This document shows, piece after piece, positions 18,567-25,841 of a stretch of DNA of 43,075 nucleotides. The DNA lies in NCBI GenBank assembly GCA_947641575.1, contig CANRQN010000011.1, forward strand, positions 1-43,075. The letters are read 5' to 3'. Origin of the DNA: an uncultured Clostridium sp. (GTDB lineage: Bacteria > Bacillota > Clostridia > TANB77 > CAG-508). Position numbers and translations under genes: made by a program. The notes beneath the pieces were generated by a model. That model worked only from the letters and a program-made list of their open reading frames with translations, ran no database searches and had not been told where the DNA came from. Each line of letters opens with the position of its first letter. Positions within the stretch are counted from its first letter, which is position 1.

Positions 18567-19076
18567 ATTAAACAAGAATTACCAATTAATGAGCAAATAC
18601 GTTTTAATGAAGTTCAAGTAATTAGTGATGATGGGGAAAAATTAGGTACAATGTCATCAAGAGATGCTATTAATTTAGCTACTGAAAAAGAATTAGATTT
18701 AGTTTTAGTTTCTCCAAATGCTAATCCACCAGTTTGTAAAATTATGAATTATGGTAAATACAAATTTGAACAAGCTAAACGTGAAAAGGAAGCTAAAAAG
18801 AAACAAAAAACTTTTGAAGTTAAGGAACTTCGTGTTACTCCTAATACAGAAGAACATGATTTTAATTTCAAAGTAAAAAATGCAAGAAAATTCTTAGAAG
18901 GTGGCTCTAAAGTAAAAATAACTGTACGTTTTAGAGGTAGAGAGCTAAACTATGTAAAACAAGGAGAAGATATCTTAAACAGATTTATAGAGGAACTTTC
19001 AGATATTGCCACACCTGAGAAAAAACCTTTCTTAGAAGGTAAAAACATGTTTATAATTTTTTCACTAAATAAATAG
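18567..19076 (+). CDS. infC: Translation initiation factor IF-3
   Basis: 169 aa from an ATT start at 18567, with AAGGGAGG seven bases upstream. This gives KQELPINEQIRFNEVQVI at the N-terminus, the normal IF3 beginning; the first ATG lies 28 codons into the protein. A non-AUG start (AUU in E. coli) is the classical basis of IF3 autoregulation. Conserved blocks: NPPVCKIMNYGKYKFEQ and KVKITVRFRGRE. Followed by rpmI and rplT. No CGG in frame. Confidence 0.95.
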   Translation: MKQELPINEQIRFNEVQVISDDGEKLGTMSSRDAINLATEKELDLVLVSPNANPPVCKIMNYGKYKFEQAKREKEAKKKQKTFEVKELRVTPNTEEHDFNFKVKNARKFLEGGSKVKITVRFRGRELNYVKQGEDILNRFIEELSDIATPEKKPFLEGKNMFIIFSLNK

Positions 19077-19107
19077 GCTTAATTTAATTTTAAAGGAGGA
19101 AAATTTT

Positions 19108-19311
19108 ATGCCAAAATTAAAAACTAACAAAGCTGCAAAAAAAAGATATAGTATGACAGCTACAGGAAAAGTTAAAAGAACAAAAGCTAACAGAAGACAC
19201 CTACTTGCTAACAAAACAAGTAGACAAAGAAAAACTGGTAAAATCCAAGATGCTTATGCTGATAAGACATGTGTACATGGTATTAAGAGATTATTACCAT
19301 ATGATAATTAG
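19108..19311 (+). CDS. rpmI: 50S ribosomal protein L35
   Basis: 67 aa basic protein with the family core MPKLKTNKAAKKRYSMTATGK and RRHLLANKTSRQRK. SD AAAGGAGG precedes the ATG. Middle gene of the infC operon. Confidence 0.97.
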   Translation: MPKLKTNKAAKKRYSMTATGKVKRTKANRRHLLANKTSRQRKTGKIQDAYADKTCVHGIKRLLPYDN

Positions 19312-19332
19312 AATTGAAGGAGGAATTTGAAA

Positions 19333-19683
19333 ATGGCAAGAGTTAAAACAGCTAGAATAACACGTAAAAAACATAAAAAAGTATTAAAACAAGCTAAAGG
19401 TTACTATGGAGCAAAACATTATAGATTTAGAACAGCTAAACAAGCTGTCATGAAATCTGGTATGTATGCTTACGTTGGAAGAAAAGATAAAAAAAGTAAT
19501 TTTAGAAAATTATGGATAACAAGAATTAATGCTGCTGCAAGACAAAATGGTTTAACTTACAGCAAATTAATCGCAGGTCTTAAAAAAGCAAACATCTCTA
19601 TAAATAGAAAAATGCTTGCTGAACTTGCTGTTAATGATATGGAAGCTTTCACAAAATTAGCTGAAACAGCTAAAAAAGCTTAA
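19333..19683 (+). CDS. rplT: 50S ribosomal protein L20
   Basis: 116 aa. It starts [20 protein letters not shown] at 19333 with GAAGGAGGAA upstream; an in-frame TTG six bases earlier is less likely. The rest is canonical ([35 protein letters not shown]). L20 binds 23S rRNA early in 50S assembly and is the usual repressor of its own operon. Confidence 0.97.
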   Translation: MARVKTARITRKKHKKVLKQAKGYYGAKHYRFRTAKQAVMKSGMYAYVGRKDKKSNFRKLWITRINAAARQNGLTYSKLIAGLKKANISINRKMLAELAVNDMEAFTKLAETAKKA

Positions 19684-19697
19684 GATTGAAAATCGAA

Positions 19698-19766
19698 AAT
19701 TGCCAAAGGGGACGTAGTAAAATGGCAACAGTTTGTTGCCATTTTACTACGTCCCCTTTAGCAATT
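19698..19766. repeat. REP-like palindrome pair C (GGGGACGTAG core, arms TGCCA)
   Basis: Near-perfect inverted repeat, about 33-bp arms with a 3-nt loop, made of two head-to-head units with TGCCA arms and a GGGGACGTAG core. It lies between the converging ends of rplT (stop 19683) and the TIGR04086 gene (stop 19779) and can terminate both. Confidence 0.9.
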
Positions 19767-19778
19767 CAAAAAGTTTTC

Positions 19779-20159
19779 TTATTTCAAATTGACCCCGTAC
19801 TACTCCCCCTATTGCTCCTGCGGAGGTTCCAGCTACCATCATTATTATCCCATAAATATTTAAAGTAAAACTACTTCCTGTTAAACTTGATAAAAGATAT
19901 ATAATTAGCATATATATAAGTCCTATTATTCCTCCATTTACTATGCCATTTTTCTTAATTGATCCTGCACCGTATTCCGCTTCCGTGCAAGTATGCTTAC
20001 TGCTGTAATTAATATTATAACTGGTGCCATTGTACTTTCTTCTATTTTAGTATATGTAAGGACAGCAGAGTATATAAATAGAAGTATAAAAGTTAGAATT
20101 ACAGATATTATTAATCCTTTTAATATTTTCATAGGATTCGTTCCCAATATTTCTTTCAA
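19779..20159 (-). CDS. TIGR04086-family small membrane protein, needs three +1 shifts at CGG
   Basis: 125 aa if the TTG at 20159 is the start (ATG 20132 is the alternative). Four TM segments: ILKGLIISVILTFILLFIYS, APVIILITAVSILAG, IIGLIYMLIIYLLSS and IYGIIMMVAGTSAGAIGGVVG. The conventional frame breaks at CGG 19985 (codon 59) and 19972 (codon 63), which read LARKRNTVQ instead of LAGSGIGAG. It then misses its end at 19797 (codon 121). With the third shift the protein ends GGVVGVNLK, the GVNL-type end I expect for this family, at TAA 19779. If CGG were Arg at the third site, the tail would run on as RGQFEIRK. Function unknown, often linked to sporulation-forming Firmicutes. Confidence 0.85.
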
Positions 20160-20319
20160 ACCTTATAATCATTCCTTTCTTAAAATATAAATTAGTTTGT
20201 AAAAAAATTTCAAACTTCATTGTTTTTTCTTTAAATATCTATTCTTTTTATTTCTTATTTATTCATAAATACTTTCCATTTTGAATAGAATTTAACAAAT
20301 TAGTTTTAAGGAGGTTCTT

Positions 20320-20537
20320 ATGGATAAAAATATGGATTTTCGGCGGTTTTCCTCCATATGATATGCCTAATGATTTTAATATGAATGATATGTATAAAGA
20401 CCCAATGTTTAATCCAATGCTCCAATATGAACAGGCATATATGTATTATAGATATTTAACTATGCAAATGGAATATAAAATAAAGTGCAAGGAATATGAG
20501 AAAATGACTTCAAAAGAGCGGAAGAAGAATAGAGTAG
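20320..20537 (+). CDS. Small Met/Tyr-rich protein, needs +1 shifts at CGG 20341 and 20519
   Basis: I do not recognise the family. 71 aa after joining: MDKNMDFGGFPPYDMPND at the start, then an acidic, Met/Tyr/Gln-rich stretch and a charged C-terminus ending KEGRRIE. SD AAGGAGG precedes ATG 20320. In the conventional frame the seventh residue is followed by CGG CGG and then TGA. Skipping one C gives GGF and opens the frame. The second shift (codon 67) ends the protein at TAG 20535-20537, inside the hairpin shared with rarA. Without it the frame would run 41 nt further, over the end of rarA. Confidence 0.75.
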
Positions 20538-20557
20538 GTACTTTAATTTCCTACTCT
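20531..20557. terminator. Shared bidirectional terminator between the + gene and rarA
   Basis: AGAGTAGG (20531-20538) pairs with CCTACTCT (20550-20557) around a loop of A/T. Both stop codons, TAG 20535-20537 on the plus strand and TAG 20553-20551 for rarA on the minus strand, fall inside the stem once the CGG shifts are applied. Confidence 0.75.
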
Positions 20558-21794
20558 ACTGTATCATCTTTTATATAATATTTAGTGCCAAGCATTTTAT
20601 CTGGAAGATATTGCTGCTCTATTACATGTCCCGGATAATCATGTGGGTATTTGTATCCATTTCCATATCCGAAAGTCTTTCATTCCGCTCTGCTGGTGCA
20701 TTTCTAATATGCATTGGTATTTCTCCTGTATCCATGCTTTCTACATCGGAAATAGCTTTATCTATTGCTAGATATGATGCATTTGATTTTTTTGATGTTG
20801 CAACATATACTGCTGCTTCTGCAAGTATTATTCTTGCTTCTGGCATTCCTACCATTGTTACAGCTTGCATTGCAGAAGTTGCAACTACAAGGGCATTTGG
20901 ATTTGCCATCCCTACATCTTCTGAAGCAGCAATCACTATTCTTCTTGCTAAAAATACTGGGTCTTCTCCTCCTGCAATTGCTCTTGCTAGATAAAATACT
21001 GATGCATCTGGATCACTACCCCTCATTGATTTTATAAATGCACTTATATTATCATAGTGGCTGTCTCCGTTTTTATCGAATATAACTTTTCTTTTTTGTA
21101 CACTTTGCTTTGCTATTTCGTCTGTTATAACAATATAACCGTCTGCATCCATTTTTGTTGTAAGTACTGCAACTTCTAGTCCATTTAGTGCATTTCTTAC
21201 ATCTCCGTCTGATGTTCTTGCAATTTTTTTTAGAATTTCATCTTCTATTTTCACATTAAAACTTTTTAGCCCTTCTTCATTTTCTAGTGAATTTTTTAAG
21301 ACCTTATACACATCTTCTTCTGTAAGTGGCTCTAGTTTGCATACCATTGACCTTGAAATTAGGGCTTTGTTTACTTCAAAATATGGATTTTCTGTTGTTG
21401 CACCTATTAATATTACTGTTCCATTTTCTACAAATGGAAGTAGTGCATCTTGCTGAAGCTTATTAAATCTATGAATTTCATCTATAAATAATATACATTT
21501 CCCTGTTGGATTTAATAGCCTATTTTGTGTTTCTTCAACTACTCTTTTTATATCTCCGACTCCTGATGTTACTGCATTTATCCTATAAAATTTGGTTTGT
21601 GTAGTATTACTTATAACTTTTGCAAGTGATGTCTTTCCACAGCCAGGAGGTCCCCAAAGTATTATGCTAGATAATCTATCTGCTTTTATTGTTCTATATA
21701 AAATTTTGTCTTTACCTAATATATGTTCTTGCCCTACATATTCTTCTAATGTTTTTGGCATCATTCGATAGGCCAATGGTTTTTCCAAATCCAT
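20551..21794 (-). CDS. rarA: Replication-associated recombination protein A (RarA/MgsA), needs two +1 shifts at CGG
   Basis: AAA+ ATPase acting at stalled replication forks, 413 aa. Walker A GPPGCGKTSLAKVI, Walker B CILFIDEIHRFNK, ATTENP sensor region, and the C-terminal family domain (IIASEDVGMANP-like, EARIILAEAAVYVA). Shifts at 20687 (codon 370) and 20671 (codon 375) turn APAERNERLSDME into APAEGMKDFGYGNGYKY, matching the expected GYGxGYKYxHDYPG block. The protein then ends ...MLGTKYYIKDDTVE at 20551. The nearby CCG GGA at 20633 is out of phase and needs nothing. ATG 21794 has GAGG upstream. Confidence 0.93.
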
Positions 21795-21820
21795 ACAAAT
21801 ACCTCGCTAAAAAAATAAAC

Positions 21821-21907
21821 TTCGTCTTGCGTCGTTACATTTCAGTCGATTTCCATTCAACGTACATCAGTACGCCTCATGGAATATCTCCTTCATGTGC
21901 CTAGCAA
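21821..21907 (-). repeat. Structured repeat copy 2 (TTGCTAGGCA ... CGCAAGACG)
   Basis: Between ruvA and rarA on the minus strand: TTGCTAGGCA, arm CATGAAGGAGATATTCCAT, apex GGCGTACTGATGTACGTTGA, arm ATGGAAAT..., tail ACGACGCAAGACGAAG. Same ends and apex as the copy at 11355-11440 with unrelated arms. Confidence 0.7.
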
Positions 21908-21945
21908 TACTCGCTTCTTTTTTCAGCTTAATTCCTTTCCATTTA

Positions 21946-22548
21946 TTAATCTCGACTTAAAATTGCAAGTCCTTTTCTGATTATATCTTCAATACTTAAT
22001 AAACTCATGTCTTCTTTTTCAAATGCTTTTTCTATTTCCTTTTTGTTATATCCTAAAACTTGAAGTGCTGATATTGCTTCTTGTATATTTTCATTTACTT
22101 GAATCTTAGATACCTCTTCTTCTCCTGCTACTTCTTCTAATTCTAGTTTTTTCATTTTATCTCTTAACTCTAATATTAGTCTTTGTGCTGATTTTTTACC
22201 TAGTCCTGGTATTTTTGTAAGTCTTACTTCATCATTTGTAATTATTGCTATTGCGAAATTGTGTGGTTCTATATTTGCGAGTATTGTTAATGCGGATTTT
22301 GCTCCTATTCCACTAACTGATATAAGTAATTCAAATGTTCTAAGTTCCTCACTTGTTAGGAATCCATAAAGACTAATATTATCTTCTCTTACATGATAAT
22401 ATGTATGTATTTTAACGATTTCTCCTAAATTTCCAGCTTTTTCTATAGCATTTTGTGCCATATATATCTTATATCCTACTCCATTTGCCTCTACTACAAC
22501 TGAATCATTTAGTTTCATTTCAAGGCTTCCTTTTATATATGCAAACAT
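21946..22548 (-). CDS. ruvA: Holliday junction branch migration protein RuvA
   Basis: 200 aa from MFAYIKGSLEM at 22548 (SD AAGGAG; the longer frame adds an unlikely Lys-rich leader). N-terminal OB fold, two helix-hairpin-helix motifs (VSGIGAKSALTILANI and IPGLGKKSAQRLILELRDK), and the RuvB-contacting domain III (ISALQVLGYNKKEIEKAF). ruvB is not adjacent; rarA, another fork-repair ATPase, follows instead. No in-frame CGG. Confidence 0.95.
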   Translation of the reverse strand: MFAYIKGSLEMKLNDSVVVEANGVGYKIYMAQNAIEKAGNLGEIVKIHTYYHVREDNISLYGFLTSEELRTFELLISVSGIGAKSALTILANIEPHNFAIAIITNDEVRLTKIPGLGKKSAQRLILELRDKMKKLELEEVAGEEEVSKIQVNENIQEAISALQVLGYNKKEIEKAFEKEDMSLLSIEDIIRKGLAILSRD

Positions 22549-22667
22549 TTTTCTCTTCTCCTTAGTCAAACAAATTTTCTTATATTGTATCATATATTTA
22601 TTTTTTTGCAAGTGGTTTTTGTTAAGTTCTTTCACATTTTTTATATTTTTTAATAAAATATATTATT

Positions 22668-22847
22668 ATGAATTCTTGTGAATTAGTTAATTTAGTTTCA
22701 ATGCTTACATGCTTAATTGTAAGAAATTATAATGAAAATGAAATAGCTTTACTTGCTTCTATTTTTGTTCAGCTTGGGGATAGTTTAGCTACCATTCTTG
22801 CAAATGAGGCTGTACTTAAAGAGTGCAAGGAAGAGAGGGTACCATAA
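22668..22847 (+). CDS. Short Cys-containing protein, DUF6774-like
   Basis: 59 aa: MNSCELVNLVSMLTCLIVRN, then NENEIALLASIFVQLGDSLATI. The pattern of an N-terminal CEL helix followed by a hydrophobic xFxQLGDxLAxI helix resembles small clostridial DUF6774 proteins. The match is from memory and moderate. I see no good SD before the ATG. The stop codon lies in the loop of a perfect hairpin shared with trmL. Confidence 0.5.
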   Translation: MNSCELVNLVSMLTCLIVRNYNENEIALLASIFVQLGDSLATILANEAVLKECKEERVP

Positions 22848-22863
22848 AATTTCGGTACCCTCT
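22834..22863. terminator. Shared terminator between the short + gene and trmL
   Basis: The perfect 10-bp stem AGAGGGTACC / GGTACCCTCT has a 10-nt loop. It lies between the plus-strand stop (22847) and the trmL stop (22869) of two converging genes. Confidence 0.75.
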
Positions 22864-22868
22864 ACGAA

Positions 22869-23366
22869 TCAATCAAAATACTTACTTATCTGATTTAATT
22901 CCTTAAATTCTCCTTGTCTTAATATTTCATATGTAATTATTGCAACTGAATTTGATAAATTTAATGAACGCAGTTCTCCTATCATTGGTATTCTTATTGT
23001 ATTTTCTATATATTTTTGAAGTAAATCTTCTGGTAGTCCCTTTGTTTCTTTTCCAAATAACACAAATATTTCTTCCATTTTGCTAAAGTCTATATCTGAA
23101 TAACAGTGTTTTGCTTTTGTTGTTGCAAAGTACATATTATTTTCTTCTGGTTTATATTTTTCTAAAAATGTTTTTAGTGAATCGTGTTCTTCTATTTCTA
23201 ATTTGTCCCAATAATCTAGCCCTGCCCTTTTTAAGTATCTATCTGATATGCTAAATCCTAATGGATGTACTAAGTGTAGTTTTAATCCTGTTGCTGCACA
23301 TGTTCTTGCAATATTCCCTGTGTTTTGAGGTATTTCTGGTTCTACCATTACTACATTTATTTTCAT
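22869..23366 (-). CDS. trmL: tRNA (cytidine/uridine-34-2'-O)-methyltransferase TrmL (SPOUT)
   Basis: 165 aa SPOUT methyltransferase that 2'-O-methylates the wobble base of tRNA-Leu isoacceptors. Motifs: PQNTGNIARTCAATGLKLHL, LFGKETKGLP and IPMIGELRSLNLSNSVAII, the trefoil-knot SAM pocket. Ten bp downstream of the ArsP_2 gene start region, same strand. No in-frame CGG. Confidence 0.92.
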   Translation of the reverse strand: MKINVVMVEPEIPQNTGNIARTCAATGLKLHLVHPLGFSISDRYLKRAGLDYWDKLEIEEHDSLKTFLEKYKPEENNMYFATTKAKHCYSDIDFSKMEEIFVLFGKETKGLPEDLLQKYIENTIRIPMIGELRSLNLSNSVAIITYEILRQGEFKELNQISKYFD

Positions 23367-23376
23367 TTCTTCCCCC

Positions 23377-24233
23377 TTAGATAGTTATTCCTATTAGATT
23401 TATAACTATTCCTGTTACAGCTCCAAGAATAAATAGTAATGCAACTATTTTTATATTTTCTTTTAAGTTTTTGTTTATTCTAAATAACATTAGTATCCCT
23501 GCTCCTGAATTTACTAAAAGTCCTGCTATTAGTGAACCGAAGCTTAGTATTTGGTTTAAGTATAACTCTGTTAGTATAACTGATGATGCACAGTTTGGAA
23601 TTAATCCTATTAAGCTTGCTATTATTGGCTCGAATATACTTCCCTTTGTTATAAGATTACTTAAAGTCTCTTCTCCGATAAAACTAACTAGTGCATTGAG
23701 TATTAGTATAAGTATAAATATGTATATGAATATACTTATTGTATGTTTTAACGCTGATTTTACTAGTCCTTTTTCGCAGTGACAATGTTCTTCTTCACAT
23801 AAATCTACTATTCTTTCTTCTTCATTTTTGTTTTTATTTTTTATCTTTAAAAATAAGTCTATTATAAATCCATAAAACATTCCTAGAATAAATTTTATGA
23901 CTAATATTTTTAATATTACATCTATTGGTGCTGCCTCTGATATAAGTATGGGTAGCATTTCATCCGAAGTTGATAAATATACTGATATTAGTGTTCCAAG
24001 TGTTATTATTCTTGCAGCATAAAAGTTTGTTGCTGCGGCTGAAAATCCACATTGCGGAAATATTCCGTGCCAGGCCTCCGAATTAAAGGTCCAAATTTAC
24101 CAGATTTTTTAATTTTCTCTTTAGATTTGTCGCTTATTTTGTGCTCTATATATTCCATTATTAAGTATGCTATAAATAAAAATGGTAATAGCTTTATACT
24201 ATCCATTATAGTATCTAATAATATATCTAACAT
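23377..24233 (-). CDS. ArsP_2-like putative heavy-metal/manganese exporter, needs two +1 shifts at CGG
   Basis: 284 aa multi-TM permease-like protein resembling the 10-TM putative heavy-metal exporter family (formerly DUF2899). The frame breaks at 24080 (codon 52) and 24067 (codon 56). Skipping each C changes LIRRPGTEYF to LIGGLAGIFPQCGFSAAA, the conserved glycine-rich half-helix of this family. The second half repeats the pattern (IGLIPNCASSVILTELYL). A His/Cys/Glu-rich cytoplasmic loop (CEEEHCHCEKG) lies midway and could bind metal. SD AAAAGGAG precedes ATG 24233. Substrate not determinable. Confidence 0.85.
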
Positions 24234-24299
24234 TTTCTTCTCCTTTTAACTTATTTATTTTACTATATTCTTAATAAAAAAGCAACTTATTTATATTTC

Positions 24300-24334
24300 A
24301 GAAGAGCCAGACCAACATGTGATCTGACTCTTCT
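24300..24334 (-). terminator. Terminator-like hairpin of cassette 3
   Basis: AGAAGAGTCAGA pairs with TCTGGCTCTTCT (G-U or mismatch at one position) on the minus strand, 49 bp after the stop. The U-run is poor. Confidence 0.6.
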
Positions 24335-24383
24335 TTAAGTGGTTGCTATACAGCTTACACTTTGGAGATAGCTGTGCTCTTAC

Positions 24384-24752
24384 TTAATCCTCAGGAATAC
24401 TTCCTCCGAATTCGATGATTTCGACGTCAAATCCCATCTGTTTTGCAGCACTGTTGAGTGCATCTTTGCAGTTCCCACCATTTCGTTCACTCTCGGACTT
24501 AGCTGCATTTACCAGCTTGAATGCAGCTGCTTCCAGGATAATTTGGCTGAATTGCCGTAAGAATTCGGCATTCTTTACAGTTTTGCCATCAATCTTGTCG
24601 GCGAGCTTTTTACTGGCGCCTTTATTTCTTGTGATGTCCTTCATCAGGATCCCAATATGTTTTGCTGCATCATTGATAGCCGAAACCATTTCTCGTACCA
24701 ATTCCTCCTCAGACCTGAGCTGAGAAGTGCTAGTGCTGTTCTCATCTTGCAT
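24384..24752 (-). CDS. Unrecognised 122-aa helical protein, GC-balanced cassette 3
   Basis: Family not recognised. Ser/Thr/Glu-rich N-terminus, then a predicted all-helical body (EELVREMVSAINDAAKHIG, FSQIILEAAAFKLVNAAKSE) and an acidic end FGGSIPED. Start MQDENSTS at 24752 with GGAGG upstream; an in-frame ATG eight codons earlier overlaps that SD. Coding DNA is GC-richer than its flanks. One in-frame CGG (R66, 24557) must be Arg; a +1 shift would lead to a stop 15 codons on. Its promoter is AT-rich and host-like. Confidence 0.68.
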   Translation of the reverse strand: MQDENSTSTSQLRSEEELVREMVSAINDAAKHIGILMKDITRNKGASKKLADKIDGKTVKNAEFLRQFSQIILEAAAFKLVNAAKSESERNGGNCKDALNSAAKQMGFDVEIIEFGGSIPED

Positions 24753-24842
24753 TTTTGCTTTCCTCCGTTTTGTCATAGATTCTGGTAGTTAGCCTTAATC
24801 TATGGGGCTGACTAGACCCTTTTTGTATTTTATGACAAATAT

Positions 24843-24871
24843 ATTATACTACGTTTATGTTAATTAGTCAA
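24843..24871 (-). promoter_or_regulatory. Promoter of cassette 3
   Basis: On the minus strand, TTGACT (24871-24866), 17 bp, TATAAT (24848-24843). It starts inside the intergenic stretch after the exchanger gene, next to a degenerate REP-like unit. Confidence 0.78.
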
Positions 24872-24874
24872 ACA

Positions 24875-24896
24875 TGCGACAAAGAAAATTGTGGCA
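24875..24896. repeat. Degenerate REP-like unit after the CaCA gene
   Basis: TGCGACAAAG followed by TTGTGGCA keeps the arms of the TGCGACAA family but has lost the GGGACG core. It directly follows the stop of the exchanger gene (24898), the same placement as the intact elements. Confidence 0.45.
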
Positions 24897-24897
24897 T

Positions 24898-25752
24898 TTA
24901 GACAAATATTATATATGTTAAAATTCCGATACTTTCTATTATAAATAAGTTTAACATATTTGATGTAAATAAATTGCTTGTTGCTTCTATAACTCCTTGT
25001 GTATCACTCGTATTTTTACTATGATGTTTCTGTGCTTCTACAAATGTTATTAGTTCTGGTATACTTGTTACAAACCCTAAAATTATTCCTATTATCCATT
25101 CTGGAACGTCAAATGCTGTACTCAAAGTGTCTAATGTGTTTCCAAGCATATTTCCTACAATAAATAGTATTATTCCAACACCTAAAAGCTTAGCAAAAGT
25201 GATAATTGCAAGTTTTTCTTTATTCTTTACCCATTTCTTTTCTTCTTCTATCTCTTTGGTTTCTTCTTTACTCATCACTTGCATTTTGTATACTTTATAT
25301 ACATTTCTCTTTAAATAATAGAATAATGCAAATATAAGTATAAATAAAGGGATAATTCCTATATTCGCTTCTATTCCAAATATTTCCATTGCAATTGGTA
25401 TTATTATTGTTAAAACTACCATTACAAGTTCTATTTTTAATGCTCTATTTTGTTTAATGATTTTTTCATTCTTATTAATTTTTATAGACCCTATGTATTG
25501 GATAAAGTTTATTACATTTGAGCTTATTATATTGTATATGCTAGTTCCATATAATCCTTGAAGTGAAGAAAAAAATACTGTAAGTAGTTCTGGCATTGAT
25601 GTAGCAAAACCTGCAATATTACCAACTGCTTTTGGGCTTAAATCTAAAATTTCTGCAAGTTTTCTTAATAACTTTACTAATATCGCCTTTGAAATATATA
25701 CTATTATTAAAGAATATATTATAAATTTCACTATTTCAAAAATTAATTCCAT
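24898..25752 (-). CDS. Sodium/calcium exchanger family (CaCA) membrane protein
   Basis: 284 aa with two related halves, each with the alpha-repeat signature: AGFATSMPELLTVFF in the first half and LGFVTSIPELITFVE in the second (GxxTSxPE). TM helices flank each, with a cytoplasmic Lys/Glu loop (KEETKEIEEEKKWVKNKEK) between them. Probably a Ca2+ or other cation antiporter; the ion is not determinable. Start at 25752 (GGTGAT upstream); ATG 25764 is possible. No in-frame CGG. Confidence 0.8.
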   Translation of the reverse strand: MELIFEIVKFIIYSLIIVYISKAILVKLLRKLAEILDLSPKAVGNIAGFATSMPELLTVFFSSLQGLYGTSIYNIISSNVINFIQYIGSIKINKNEKIIKQNRALKIELVMVVLTIIIPIAMEIFGIEANIGIIPLFILIFALFYYLKRNVYKVYKMQVMSKEETKEIEEEKKWVKNKEKLAIITFAKLLGVGIILFIVGNMLGNTLDTLSTAFDVPEWIIGIILGFVTSIPELITFVEAQKHHSKNTSDTQGVIEATSNLFTSNMLNLFIIESIGILTYIIFV

Positions 25753-25804
25753 ATTTATCACCATTTATATTTTTCCCTTTTTTCCTTCGTTTAAACAAAA
25801 ACTG

Positions 25805-25835
25805 TGCGACAAAGAGAACCGTCCCTATTGTCGCA
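25805..25835. repeat. REP-like single unit D (GGGACGG core, arms TGCGACAA)
   Basis: One 31-bp palindromic unit of the same family as element A with a few changes, in single copy, 6 bp after the valS stop codon. Confidence 0.85.
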
Positions 25836-25841
25836 CAATGA

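Noticed and set aside
20633-20633. CGG in CCG GGA of rarA as a third shift site
   Set aside because: It is out of phase after the two real shifts; the frame reads Pro-Gly normally.
24753-24776. Earlier start of cassette 3 adding an in-frame CGG (KRRK)
   Set aside because: That stretch is the GGAGG ribosome binding site of the MQDENSTS start, so its CGG is probably not translated.
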